Counted from the stretch's first letter, positions 37,981 to 50,188 are shown. The stretch is 64,000 nucleotides of DNA from Hofstenia miamia (GCA_004352715.1 SCFE01000062.1:170813-234812), one strand, 5' to 3'. Numbers and translations: made by a program. Notes: a model not told the origin generated them from the sequence alone.

Positions 37981-39390
37981 ATGATGGGAGAATACCAACA
38001 TCTAAGTAAACTAGAAAGTAGACAACTAGTGAACACATTATGCAAACATGCAAAGATCTTTAATTTCGGAGAAATAAGCGTAGGAAGGGCCATGGGAGAA
38101 ACCCACAAAATTGTTGCAACCACAAAAGAGCCAATACAATTACCATTTCAGAGAGTACTGGAACAACTGATCCTCATATACTGAACGAAATTATCGACAA
38201 CAAAATGAAAAGGCCAAGCGAGATCCCCTATGCTGCGCCAACAATGTTCATAATGCAAGGTAGGAAGTATAAACTGTGCATTGACTTTCGCAAATTAAAT
38301 GACATAACAAAGATTGATGTGTATCCACTTATGAGAATAGACAACATAATCTATGAGGCCAGTAAACACAAATATTACACATGAAGAGATCTCTTCAAAG
38401 CTTACTTGCAGGTACCAATGGAGCCAGAAGACATCGAGAAAACCGCATTTATAATGCCATACAGCCTATTCAAGTGGATGTATATGGCGTTCAGATTGTG
38501 TAATATGCTGGCAACTTTTCAATGGTATGTGACGAAAGTTTTGAAATGAAACAAAATAAAAATCAAGAATGGAGTATGTGCATACATTGACGACATAATG
38601 GTAGCAAGTGATATGGTGCAAGAGCACATCAAAAAACTAGATAGAACACTAACTATTTTATATAATGCAGGCTTGAGAGTAAATGGCAACAAATGCAAAA
38701 TTCTCAAAACACAAGTAGTGTTCCTAGGAAGGCAAATAGAGCAGGGAAAAATAAAAATGAAGAACAATGTGAAAGAGATGGTACAAAACATCCAGAGCCC
38801 AAAAACCAAGAAAGATCTACAGAGAATAATGGCTTTCATAAATTATTACGGATTGTTCATACCAAATATAGCACAGAAGACCAACAAAATGACAGCACTG
38901 ATGAAAAATTTGGCAATATTTGAATGGACATGGAAAGAACAAGAACAATTAGATAATATAGAAAACGAATTAGCTAAACTACCATCATTAAACACACCAG
39001 ATTACGATAAAGAGTTCATTTTATACTGCAATGCCAGCAATGTGGCCATAGGCGCGTGTTTAGACCAGACTAAAGACGGCAAAGAAGTGCTGATAGAATT
39101 TTTCAGCAGAAAACTCAAAAAGAGTGAGGAAAACTACAGATTGACTAAACTAGAAATGCTCACACTAGTGGAGAGTATAAAAAAATTTTGATATTTCGTA
39201 ACAGGCCAAATGTTTAGAGTAAGAACAGACAACAGTGGTCTCACATGGTTGAAGAAATTCTCAGGTGATAAGTCCTCAATAGAATCTAGGTGGATAGAGT
39301 ATTTAAACGAGTTTAAATTCACAATCAAACACCACAAAGGAATGTTACGCAAAAATGCTGACATCTGGACAGTGCTACCAGAATACCAAT
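37981..39390 (+). pseudogene. Gypsy copy A reverse transcriptase and RNase H
   Basis: Seen: KYKLCIDFRKLNDITK near 38.27 kb, RDLFKAYLQVPM near 38.39 kb, the catalytic AYIDDIMVAS at about 38.58 kb, VVFLGRQIEQGKIK, and then RNase H with FILYCNASNVAIGACLDQ (the first Asp of T-D-A-S replaced by Asn), FFSRKLKKSEENYR and RVRTDNSGLTWL. Known: Ty3/gypsy RT-RNase H. Stops at 38384, 38547, 39189 and 39390 are all TGA; the frame also shifts near 38.17 kb. The catalytic DD is kept, but the coding chain is broken. Confidence 0.8.
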
Positions 39391-40023
39391 GAGACACAGA
39401 AAAAATAAACAGAGAAAAGAAACAGTTTGAATTCCTACCACATAGTGAATATGAGAACTTACCAGAGATGAATGCTGACAAAAAAGGAAAACCAATAATG
39501 CCAATAATAGTAAAAGAAGAAATAACAGAAGCAGAGATTATCAAAATACAGAAAACAAACATAATCCTTGCAGAAATAATCAGAAAAATTGAGGATGACA
39601 AGAAACAGCTTGGAAAAATCGTCAATAGTTATTGCCAGAAATATACATGGAAACTAAAAAAAGTGGGTTATTGTATGTTGAAGGGGAGTCACTAAGGGTA
39701 GCAATACCTACATATTATAAAAGAGAACTAATGAGGAAAATACATGAGAAGGACATATTGGAATCATACAAACCAAGATGACATTTAATGCAAGGTTTAT
39801 AAAGATATCAGTTAGGAAAACAATAGAGGATATCATTAATAAGTGTACGACCTGCTTAATTAACAATAAGAATCACTTTCCAAAACAGATGGCACTGCTA
39901 GAAAAAATCATTGCAATATTACCTAATCAAATAGTTCATGTAGATTTGGAAAAATTGTCACAGGACAATGAGGGCTACCAGTACATATTAGTTATAGTGG
40001 ATAACTTTACCAAGTATGCTTGA
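39391..40023 (+). pseudogene. Gypsy copy A integrase N-terminal part, truncated
   Basis: Seen: the HHCC region end CTTCLINNKNHF and then the start of the catalytic core, IVHVDLEKLSQDNEG and YQYILVIVDNFTKYA (the first core Asp present). After a TGA at 40021 the similarity ends: no D-N-G or E-R motif follows. TGA also at 39779, and another frame is used near 39.47-39.70 kb. The element is therefore 3'-truncated at about 40.03 kb. Known: gypsy integrase zinc finger and core. Confidence 0.7.
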
Positions 40024-40731
40024 ATGATATCCCTTGATATCTTTGATATATCCATTTTCAAACTATTCCAGAATTTTTTATTTTTTGATGGAGCATCAAT
40101 AGTCAAAGAAATTTTTGGTATAAATTTACTTTTAAGTGTACCATTAAATATTTATTTACTTAACTATCTTTTGATCTCAAGAGCCAAGTAACCCTTGTGT
40201 TCAGACAAACGATGTGGGAATACAAAATTATTAGGTGACGGTATTTGTTTTTTCTATTTATAATTAAAGAAACATGTTTTATGAAAAGTCGTAAAAATAT
40301 TAACCATGAGAAAATGAAGTTGATGAAATAAATTCTTCAGAATTGAATTCTTTGTTTATTGATTTCAGTTTGATTTTATTTTACAATGTGAAGCTAAGCA
40401 TTTCATGCAAAGTAGCAGTTAGGATACCATGGTGAGAACAATTCTAGGTTTGAGTTCCCAATCACCAAATGCATCTAAGTTAAGTCTATGGATAGGATTT
40501 TAAAATTTCACATCTACCTAGCTATCAATTGTTTTTCATTTGCATGTAATAATAAATTTGAGAAGGGCTGCATAGCTAAACATAAGGATTAATCTATCTT
40601 GTTTTAGATCTAAATTGTAGACTATAAGTGATTGATAATAAACCTTGTTAATTGTAAAATAGCTAAGAAGCTGCAATATTCTTTATCTAGAATTTATTTA
40701 TTTGTAAGCAGCTAGTGTCATTACTTTGCAG
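40024..40731. other. Spacer with a possible tRNA-derived SINE
   Basis: From about 40405 the plus strand reads AGTAGCAGTTAGGATACC, then 25 bases later AGGTTTGAGTTCCC, with A-box and B-box spacing like a decayed tRNA head. Nothing else recognised. Confidence 0.3.
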
Positions 40732-41289
40732 TAGGGCTTTCAAATCAAATTCAAATTTTCAAACTTTCAAATCTAATTTTTAAATTTTTACATAAGTTCA
40801 AATCAAAATTTGAAAAATTCCAAAATTCAAATTCAATCCAAAGTTTGAAGGCTAAAGTGCAAACCTTGATATTCAAATTTTGGAAAAATTTACACATCAA
40901 CACTTTATGTAACTTTTCCAATAGTATTTCATAGTAAAATTATATGTAAAATACTTAATATTATTTTATCCTCTGTATTATTATAAATATTGTTTTGTTA
41001 AATATTGTAAATGAAAGCATCTGAGAGTAAATGACAAGAAAGGTAATGCATGCTATTGAATATTATCTTTTAAGCTGGTTTTTGCTAAATCTCAAAAATT
41101 GAAATAGCTTTAAGCCTTAGTATTATTCTATTTGAGTTCTAATAATGAATTTTTTGAATATTTTGGCTGGTGATTTGTATATTTGATAATTTTATTTCAA
41201 TTTAAATATTAATTGATGCTAAACTAATTCAAGACCAAATATCAATATTAATGAAGTGGATAAATTTTTTTCAGCAGTAAATAAAATCT

Positions 41290-41520
41290 TTGTTAAATCC
41301 CATGAATCAATTTCCTGACATCACTTGGACACCTCAGCCAATAATAATTAGATGGGGAACCTCCTTAGAATCAGCAATATACTATGTGAACAATTTCAAT
41401 GATATAAAACATGTTGTAAACATTAGAAGTATGAAAGGTACTTACAGTTCTCCACAATTTTTTACTGAACTTCCATTTATTACAGCCATTCTTTCAGATT
41501 TCTTAACCATCATCAAATAA
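41290..41520 (+). pseudogene. hAT transposase DUF659-like fragment
   Basis: Seen: FPDITWTPQPIIIRWGTSLE then SAIYYVNNFNDIKHVVN. Known: the P-x-P-x-x-x-R-W-G-T-W-x-x-A-x-Y-Y-x-x-x-F segment follows the catalytic region of many animal hAT transposases. The rest is missing. It lies between the hAT-like ends at 40.73 and 43.16 kb. The open frame ends in TAA. Confidence 0.55.
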
Positions 41521-41529
41521 ACTTGAGAG

Positions 41530-42560
41530 TTAGCAGTTTACTGGGTGTGACAGAATGTAAGCATAAGGGCATTCTTGTTATCCTCACACAGGTAGAAGAG
41601 TTCAAATGTTAAGGCTCTCTTTCTGACCACAAAAAATAACAGAGTGAAATATTTAGTTAGAATTATATTTAGTGATTTCTTTTGTGTACAACATTTATTA
41701 TCAATTGAATTTTATGTCAAACAGGTCCAAAAACAAGTATGGCAAAGAAATATGTTCAGCTAAAGTCATTCACTTGGCTTTGACTGAAATGAAGCCAGAA
41801 CAGAAATTTAAATTTAAAACACCATTTGCCAAAATAGGAGGATTCATTAGAAACCTGTTAGAATTTTATTTGTATTCAAATACCAGTCTAATGTTATAAT
41901 TAATTATTAAGTTGTAATGAATGACATTATCAATAAACTTTTATCAGAATTCAGTGGTTACCTATCTTTTGTTGATTTATTGGATAAGTTAAATATGCAA
42001 CTTAGCTAAATAGTATAGGTCACAATGGTGTTGGATAAATTGGTGATTGAAGTAAAATATGTTGAATAAGATCTATAGATGTATTGTTATATCTAATCTA
42101 TTAATAATCATTTCCCATCTGCAACAATGAAGAGTGATTAAGGAAGCCCTAATGTAACATCCTCCACCTAGCTTGTTACGCCGTGTCTAATCACTGTTAA
42201 GGGATGCTTAGTAAACTGCGGGTGAGGTGTTACCCATTTGTTGATCCATCAAACTTTTCGTTCTTATTAACTAGTTATGTTAATTAAGTACTTGGGTATT
42301 AACCATCACTGTTTAGGTGACTGGGCAGTATGATGTTTCCTCTTCAGTTGTTCCATGGGCTCCTGCCCAAAGCCAATCTCCACAACACAGCTCCTCCTCT
42401 TCTGCAACGATGGTTGAGTCCACATCACCATCTCAGCTCAACTGGGATTAATTATGTATGCCTTACGTTAGCTCGGTGTGTGCACTCAAGTAAAGTTGTA
42501 ACTGACTTAAACTCAGAGTTGTAAAATGTTTGTTGTTTTTATTTAATAAAGCAACCGGGC
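41530..42560 (+). repeat. Gypsy 3' end / LTR-like segment (copy A type)
   Basis: GTGTGACAGAATGTAAGCAT followed by CATTCTTGTTA and CTCTCTTTCTGACC matches, with about 80 percent identity by eye, the minus-strand sequence at 46.90-46.83 kb downstream of copy B. A second shared block, CAACTTAGCTAAATA, occurs near 42.0 kb and 46.47 kb. An AATAAA lies near 42.54 kb. It is probably an LTR or 3' untranslated end; the boundaries are not defined. A lone N is at 42585. Confidence 0.45.
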
Positions 42561-43160
42561 ATTGACACTAACTGCATGTAATAANATATGGCTGTTCATA
42601 TGTAAACGTTAGCTTTGCTCAATTTAATTTGTCAATTACCTCTTGATCGGCTAACAAGTTTCTTATTTTGACCAATATTAAATCTTAGTTGCATTTTACA
42701 AAAATAAACTAAAGTTCATTAACTAAATTTTTTACAATTAATTTCAATTGATAATCATTCGACGTTATTCTGCTTTTAGTTGCCTTTTTGGATGATGCTA
42801 CACTAACCAAATCAGATTTAGCAATTCACTACTAGATATTTGTGAGTTTGATTGATAGAAGAATCAGTTTTGTTTTACTAATTTAAGAACCTATAAAAAA
42901 ATTACATTTCTGATGCTTGAGCTGTTTAGAGAAGGAAATCAGCATTGTCATTGATTGAAGGAGATGATTGCAGTTACATGCTAGATGGATAAATGGGAGT
43001 TTGATTAAGTAGCAGCATAATTAGATGATTAAAGTACTCTATATTATTTATTCAAACATTAATGTTAATACAAACATATTTAATAATATTTAAATTTTCA
43101 AATCAAATTTTGAAAGGTATTCAAATATCAAATTTCATTTACATCAAACTTTGAAAGCCC

Positions 43161-43759
43161 TGTATTGGTAGTTATCATATTACTTGCTACAAATACAGAA
43201 AGGTTCTTTATTCTAAAAGAGATTAAGTTGAATTGTGTCACAAATATTATTATTAGCACCACACTAATTAGGGAAAACATAATCTATTTGCCTGAGTAGA
43301 GGCCTCAGCAAATAGAAATCAGATGATTAGATTATTAGTGAATGGATCTGTGTCAGGCAGTTGCCCTTATGGAAGCTACTATAAAGATTACCTAAACAGT
43401 ATTTATAAATTTCACATTAACATTGGTTACATCTAAATATTGTACTACAGTAATAAAGCAGTGAAAGAAAAGATAAAACTCCCCCTGCTAAAATAGCCAA
43501 CAAGTAAATATATTGATTTATTCTGGTATTAAATGGCCTGGTGGATGATTCTACATGGCAACAATGACAGGACACAAAAAATCCTAATAACATTATAGGA
43601 TGTATCAGCAATAATTCTGAATTCAGAATGCCAAATACTGAATAAGTCCAAGCTTGTTCAGGAAACATAGAGAATGTACCTTATGTTGAATTACTGTTAC
43701 AAGCATGAAAAGGAAACTCTGGAGAAAAAAATTTTTTAACTGAAAAATGAATAAATTAG
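43161..43759. other. Spacer before gag fragment
   Basis: No feature recognised. Confidence 0.3.
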
Positions 43760-44690
43760 ATGCAGGAAATAAAACCTATAATTAAATCTGAAAGGGAAAT
43801 GACGACTACCAGTAATAAAATAGAAAATGGTAATTTAAACAAAAAAGAATGTTGCCAAAAAGGCACAAAAGATACAAAGCACACCCCAAATATCAATAGA
43901 TAGTGAAACTCCCCAAACAGACACAGAACTCCAAGTACTAAACATTTCACTGGAGCCAAGCTTAACAAAAATTTATGAATTATTTTAACTCACACAAAAA
44001 GAATTGAGATTGAAAGACAAGGGACAATAGATGAGCTCAAATCTGATATGAGTGAATGACAGGAAGACCAAAGTAAGATGTCAGTCAACAATTGGCAGAA
44101 TTAAACAGAAAAATTATATGGCAAAATGAAAAATGGGAAATGCTGTATAAAGAATTAGAAAGAGAAAATAGACAATTTACAGAAGACAAGCAAACACACA
44201 TACCTGAAATCAAACAGCTGAAAGACCAACTGAGGATATTTTGATTAACTGAGGAAAAAAGGAAAGAGGCACAAGAAAAACAAGTCCATCAGATATACAT
44301 TACCTGAAACCCAGTTACAGGCACTGATAAGAGAGACACCCATGCAAAAACATCACAGATACACAGAAGAAGAACAGAAAGAAAAAAACAAAATAATCAA
44401 GGTAATTACACAAGCAAAAAAGGAAGAAAAACCCGCATTTACTAAATCAATGCTAAGTGAAAAAGACATTGAGGAAACATCCCCATGTAAGGCACCACTA
44501 CCAAAATTTAATGGGAGAATAGATAGTTACTCACAGACCTTTGAGGAATGGTTCCAAATGTTTGAACTAACACATAATAATATTAAATGGAATAAAAATG
44601 AGAAAATCAGATGACATAAGGAATTATATGTCACACATTCAAAGATTACTAACATTAAGCTCCAGAGGGAAATACTATTCAAAGTATCAA
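43760..44690 (+). pseudogene. Gypsy gag 5' fragment, plus strand
   Basis: Seen: coiled-coil sequence (LAELNRKIIWQNEKWEMLYK), then APLPKFNGRIDSYSQTFEEW leading into the gag domain, matching copy A gag (LPTFTGRIDNY). It stops after about 20 further codons, where minus-strand gag sequence begins. The upstream part has many stops. It belongs to the same family as copy A. Confidence 0.65.
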
Positions 44691-45490
44691 GTTTCATCAT
44701 CTTTCATTCCCAAATGGTAGTAACTGTATTTGGGCTTGTCTCTATGTGCATCCTCTAACCACTGTTCTGGTTTCTCCTTTATTATTTGTTCAATAGTTTG
44801 GATCTGTGGATTGTATTGTCCAGCTCCTCTGCTTGTATTTTCTCTTGGTTCTCTGCCTCCTGCAGCCTTATTAATCTTATTTTGTCTTCAAGAAGTTTGT
44901 TCTCCTGGTTCAGGATCTCAGTTTTTTTCTGTAGTTCATCTAATTCATCAATGACTGAATGTCCTTATTCTTCTGAGTGTTGTATAGTTCTCAGAGTTTG
45001 CAAATTTCATCATCTTTTGCCTTCATCTCACATTGATGTAATTCCATCATTTGTTGGATTTGTCTCTGGATGACTTCATTGTGTTCTGCCAATAATGCTC
45101 GTAATTTGAGTCTGATTTGTGACCTCATTAGCTCCCATTTGCTTTCAAATTGAGTTTTCAGTAACAATAGTTCAACTCACAGTCTTTTCTTAGTGCCTCA
45201 TAATTTCATTAGATTTATGGATTCTATTGATACCACTGGTGATGGCTGAGCTCTTGATGTGAATGTGACTTCCTCAGGTGATTATATCATTGGTTTGGGG
45301 GTTGGCAGTTCTGGTGATGCTGTGGTGTCATACCTCAATGGCACTGATAGCAGGCATTTGTGTGGGGGTTCTACATTGGTGGGGTCTTACATTTCTGGTT
45401 TCTAGAATTTTTGCTTCTAGTATATACCATTTTCCTTGACATTTAATGGTGGTAGTGGTTTAGTTTTCAAATTCCATTTCTGATGCCATT
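44691..45490 (-). pseudogene. Gypsy gag 5' fragment, minus strand
   Basis: Seen on the minus strand: a possible start MASEMEFEN near 45.48 kb, then after stops a coiled coil ELDELQKKTEILNQENKLLE continuing LQEAENQEKIQAEEL. The heptads and position match gag N-termini of copies A and 43.76 kb, though the sequence is more distant. It lies just 3' (in minus sense) of an LTR-like segment, as the start of an element should, and ends where the opposite-strand gag fragment begins. Confidence 0.5.
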
Positions 45491-45607
45491 ATTGTATTTT
45501 AAGGAATACAAAATTGCCTTTAAATTCACATTATGTACAACTCTTGAATCTTTATGCTTACCCCCTGTCACCCTATTTGCCTCTGTTCTTTGGTGATTAT
45601 AAGAATG

Positions 45608-45659
45608 CATTTACATTCACATTCTGTTTGACACATTTACATTCACATTCTGTTTGACA
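45608..45659. repeat. Two tandem copies of a 26-bp unit
   Basis: CATTTACATTCACATTCTGT plus TTGACA, repeated exactly twice within the 5' region of the minus-strand gypsy fragment. Confidence 0.9.
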
Positions 45660-45859
45660 AAGGAATCTTTATGTTTACTTGTTGTTGTCACTGGTTCTCT
45701 AAGAGAGTCTTTGTTGATCATGTCTGATTGTAACACTTCCATTTTTTGTGAGAATGTCACAGTCACCATGTGAAATCCTGTACTCTCAAAAATAGACTTT
45801 GTATTTCCCTTATAATCCAGTATCATCAATAGTAACTGTTTCAGCACTCCATTCATAAT

Positions 45860-46869
45860 AGCTGTTATTTCCTAAATTGTTAACTGCTATATGTAATACT
45901 GAATATATCTGAAATGTATGCAAAAGTATTTGTAACAAGTAACAATTACATATTTAGGTTGCAGTGGCTGCTCAGCAGATGAATTCCTTCCATGCACTTT
46001 TGGTGTTGTTTGCAGTTAACTTGAAAAATGAGTAATAGGGAATTCACTCTCTTTAAACATTGAATTTGTATATTTGTAATTGCAATTCTGGTGTGAGTGA
46101 ATAAACAAAAATTTAACCATTAACTCCAATTTAACACCTAATCCATTAGTAGTAATGTAATAATTAATTAACATGTTGCTACAACTCCCTTTGTTCATCA
46201 GTGAAGACCAATTCCTTTGTTTCACAAATTATTCATTAATTGAATTATTATACATGCAATATCTGTTAACTATTTCCATCATTGATTGAGCTATTAAAAC
46301 ATAACAGTTCATCAAATCCATTTCAGTTAAGGCTTTGGTAATCATACTTTATTTAGTTAGGCAACACTTTTAGTAGTTAATTAAGTAATAAATAATGAAC
46401 AATCCTCTTTGGCACCATCAACTGCAATCTGCAACTTGACCACCACCAGTGGCACCTATAATATTTAGCTAAGTTGCATTGTCTGTAATATAGTGAATTA
46501 AGTAAGGTTAAGTTACAACTAATTGTAGTAAAACTTTATTGATACTGATCTTTTTTACAATTCAATTTTTTATTATAACAATTTCTGGTATGCCATACAA
46601 AAGTAAAATCACTTACAGGTCTCTTTTTAATTACAATTCCCTTAATCAGAAGATTGGTTCAAATTTAAATTTCTGTTTGGCTCATTTCAGTCAAAAGTCA
46701 AGTGATTTACTTTTAGCTGAACTTATTTTTTAACATTCATCTTTTCTGACCTGTACTTATAAATCTTGATTGGCAATAAATTCCTTACATATAAAATCAC
46801 TAAATAATATTTCCCTCTAAATTAAAACACAATTTATTGAGGTCAGAAAGAGTGCCTTTATGTTGCAGT
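45860..46869 (-). repeat. Gypsy 3' end / LTR-like segment (copy B type)
   Basis: Minus-strand counterpart of the segment at 41.53-42.56 kb: it shares CTCTTTCTGACC, a GAAATAT.ATTTAGTGATTT block and CAACTTAGCTAAATA. It separates the degenerate envelope-position ORF (upstream) from a gag start (downstream), so it occupies the place of an LTR shared by two elements. Exact ends not found. Confidence 0.4.
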
Positions 46870-49000
46870 CCTCTACCTAAGTGAGGCTAACAAGAATGTT
46901 TTTATGATTACATTCTGCCACACTTGACTCAATGTAATCAATTTGCTCTACTATAGGTTTACCTTTGTGGAAGATGTGCTCTAGCAGTACATGTCCATCA
47001 CAGTACAGTCTTGATGCATCATTTTCTTTGATTAATTTTAATTTACTTTGTTTGTATCTATCTGAGTTAATAGTTTTTATTAAGTCTCTGAGTTTGTTTA
47101 CATATGAGGCGCCCAGAGGCAAAGGGGCCAATCTGCCAAATTGACAATATTGAGTTAGATGTGGGATACAAAATTTTAAACCTTCCCCTAGATAGAAGAA
47201 AAATTTTGTCACAATATTCAGCTTTATACATAGGTAAAATAAGGTTGAAAATAAACCAAATATTCATGTTTCTGTTATAAAATAGAAATGGTAAAACTTT
47301 AAAGATATTTTTCTCAAAACTACCAAATGGTGGATTGGCCCATTTGCCTCTGGGTGCCTCATATAGTTTGTTATCAGTTATTGGTATATTTACTTTTTGT
47401 TTTTTCCTATGTATTGAGGGTCATGCAGGTTGTATTACTGCAGTATGAATTAGAAGCAAGGGACTACAATAGTTGTTTTCTGTTGTTTTTGGAGTGAGAT
47501 CTGGTTAGTTAGCATTAGTTCTATCCAAGCAATCACTATTATCACAGGATAGTTCACCTGTCCACAAACTATGTGCTCCCATAAGGAATCTGATGTAAGT
47601 GAAGGTGGAACTTTGCTACATTTTCTTCTGATATTTGCAGCTTTGAGGTTGTGCATTCAACACCTAGAGCCATTTGCAAGTGTGGTTTCAGCAATGTTGA
47701 TAATTGATTTTTAGTCCAGCTTTTGGTAAGGACAATTTTCATAAGTGATAAAGAATCTGCTTCTTTTAACATTGTAAATTGCCAAGAAACAATTTTAGCT
47801 TCCTGAAGTTTGGCTATTGTCATTTGAGTGAGGTAACTAGTTAGATCAGTTTTTATCCATTTGTGTTTTTTTGGATTGATGTCAACTCCTAATTTCCCCA
47901 TATTATTAGTATTGACTTGTTGTTGGTGACAAGGTGTTAACAACAGTTGTATAGATATGAGCAAGTATTCTTGTGTTTGTTATTTGGCAACTGATTGAGT
48001 TTGAAGTTCTATTATCTCTATTGGAATGCACTCTCTTTCATCCTTTTTAAATTTGAGTGTTGTAGAAATCTTGTTATAAGAACACTCCAGGTAGTGTTAA
48101 TTATGATAGTTAAAAAGGATTTAGTTTCTTATAACAAACAAGCAATGTTTACATTTTTGTAATAATTGGTAGTAGTATGAGGCTTCCTTTGCTGTAAGTG
48201 CAGAGAGGAAAGAGGCACAAAAGTGTATGATAAGGTAGTGTACTTAGTCTTAATGGTAGCACCCCACATGAATTTTTGTACATTATCAGAAAGTAATTGA
48301 ATTTCACATGGTGCAATAGCTAGTATATTGCTGATGAGTGAAATTAGAAGTGTGCCCAGAGGGTCTTCTCTATTTATTATTTTGTTGTAATATTTCTCAA
48401 AGCTTGCTGTAAGTTTGGTATATTTCCCAGGTGGCAACATTAATAACAAAGTACCAAATAAAAGCCAATTCTTGAGTTTTGCAGAGATAGGAATGATAGC
48501 AATCTCATGATATTTAGTTTTTTTGAGTTGATTCTTCTTGTTTTTAGAGATGGGCAAAGTTAATGTTGAGTCCTCAGTTAAATAGATAGATGCTGATTTA
48601 GCATTGCAATCCAGTGCTCATTTCTCTTCAAAAAATTGATTTTGAAAATCAGTGTGGTCTTGAATTTCTAATGATTTTTGTATATTACTTATAAGTCTTT
48701 CTCCTGAGTAATGATAGCTTTGCAATGGAGATGATATCAAAATAGCTGGTCAAGCATTATCAGTTGGTCTATCTGCTTTTATTGCATTCCACACAGTATA
48801 AACCTCATTCATCATATTGACTGATTGCATATAGGCAAAAGAATCATGGATGTTGGTAATATTATTTGGACCATGTTTATCTGTGATAAGTTTGTATGCT
48901 TGAGCTTGTAGTAAAACATTGATAGTGAGATGTTTATCAACCATTATATGGTGGTAAGGACACACCAAAATTGTGAGGCTTTAGAATGAAAAAGTTGTCC
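46870..49000 (-). pseudogene. Degenerate ORF in the envelope position of gypsy copy B
   Basis: Seen: a chain of minus-strand open stretches in changing frames. These include KHLTINVLLQAQAYKLITD, then two TGA stops (48750 and 48618) followed by readable sequence. Next come a hydrophobic LKNWLLFGTLLLMLPPGKYT, AIAPCEIQLLSDNVQKFMWG, a roughly 130-codon stretch ending near 47569, and after an inserted MITE RLYCDGHVLLEHIFHKGKPI up to a stop near 46.88 kb. Known: in gypsy elements this place, 3' of integrase, is where an envelope or accessory ORF sits. No fusion peptide, furin site or clear C-terminal anchor can be seen, so function is unassigned. It is too broken to be expressed. Confidence 0.45.
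47101..47375. mobile_element. MITE with TIR starting TATGAGGCxCCCAGAGGCAAA (family M3)
   Basis: CATATGAGGCGCCCAGAGGC on the left and its complement with few changes on the right (GGCCCATTTGCCTCTGGGTG...) bracket about 270 bp. The TIRs run about 40 bases. It splits the degenerate envelope-position ORF of gypsy copy B: reading frames on the two sides become continuous if it is left out. Confidence 0.65.
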
Positions 49001-50188
49001 AAATTTAATTCCAATTCATAAAGTTCAGAACCACAGTATTCACTATTACTTAAATCAGTAAGTAAAACAACTAATCAAATTTTATTAACTTTAGCTAGAC
49101 AATATGCAAGACAACTTATCCATAGGTTTAGTGTCACAAAGTTCTTCTGGCAAGATAAAGTGTATAATCAGAATGTTTTCAAGAGAGATTAATTTAGGGT
49201 TGTAAAACAAATTTTCTGTATATTAAATTAGTTTATGTAAGTTAGTAAGATGAAATTCATTATCAAAGCAAGTATGTACCATACTACAAAAAAGAGGAGC
49301 AGTTGAGATCCTTGTTCATTGAGTGGGGGTAGTAGATCAGAGTGTTAATAGCAGGATGTTTTCAGCATTGATTAAGAACAGCACTGTGGAAGAACTAACA
49401 GAGTGTTGTGATGTATCCAATTTTTTGTTCATCTCTGATTTAAGTTCCAGGGAGATATGAGACTTGACAATGTAGCATGCTTTCTGAGTAACAATAAAAT
49501 AAGGATGAAGTGTTTCACTGCTAACAACAGAAACTTGAGGATGATGTTATTCATAGTGTTCTTTAGAGCATGATGTAGAATAGAGACAGGATGCAGATGA
49601 AAGGGGGGAATGCAAGTAATGACGTTTTTTTATTGTGGAAAAACAAATGGTTGCAACACTGACTTTTCTTGGGTACTATGTTCAGTGCCTGAAATGGACC
49701 CCTCAGTGATTTGGCTATCTGAGCTGTACAACAGATAGGTAATTGAAGTTGAATGACCACTTGAACTAACTCCACTTTCCAAGCTCTACCACAGAAAGGA
49801 GGAGGGGTTCAATGCATCAACATGAAAATTAGTTGATTGCAATGGGGTAATCACTCCCATAATAGTTCCACCAGATGCAAAGGTGGAGTCCTATTATGGC
49901 ATGTGTGCCACACTCTATGTCTGTGGTTAGACAGTTGCTCCAGTGGTCCACTATTACTGCTCAACATTGTGTAGAATGTTCTTTTCATTCTCTGGCAAGC
50001 TATACAAATAAAAAATTCAAGATCCTAATTTTCAGGATTGTTTGTATTAGCAGTGCACACCCTGTGGGGAGGCACAGCATGTAGTGGTTTTATGACAACT
50101 TTAGGATATGTTGCAGAACTATCAAATTATGCCTCAGGAATGTTTTCTAGCACAGACATGTCAAGAGAAGTGTCATTGTTATTATTTA
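49001..50188. other. Degraded 3' part of gypsy copy B pol-envelope junction
   Basis: T- and G-rich on the plus strand like the rest of copy B, so its minus strand is A-rich. A 70-codon minus frame near 49.6-49.8 kb has no recognisable motif. No other feature. Confidence 0.3.

Larger units (their letters stand above)
40732..43160. mobile_element. Probable hAT element with degenerate inverted ends, carrying an LTR insertion
   Basis: Left end TAGGGCTTTCAAATC and right end, read inverted, CAGGGCTTTCAAAGTTTGA, followed on both sides by about 100 bases of TCAAATTT-type words. hAT ends typically begin CAGGG. A hAT transposase fragment lies between them at 41.29 kb, and a segment related to the gypsy 3' end starts at about 41.53 kb, so the gypsy piece seems to have landed inside the hAT element. 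No 8-bp target duplication is visible (CTTTGCAG versus TATTGGTA). Confidence 0.4.

Noticed and set aside
37586-38123. Minus-strand hydrophobic frames opposite gypsy copy A
   Set aside because: Antisense shadows of an A-rich coding strand, which reads as Phe/Leu/Ser-rich on the other strand. The same applies at 36.76-37.01, 38.5-38.8 and 39.1-39.6 kb.
40405-40480. tRNA gene
   Set aside because: A- and B-box-like words are spaced as in a tRNA, but no acceptor or anticodon stem can be drawn by eye and the boxes have mismatches. At most a SINE head.
44730-45073. Plus-strand Cys/Ser-rich frames that look like membrane proteins
   Set aside because: Antisense of the minus-strand gag coiled coil.
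45608-45659. CRISPR-like repeats
   Set aside because: Only two adjacent units without spacers, within a retroelement of an animal genome.
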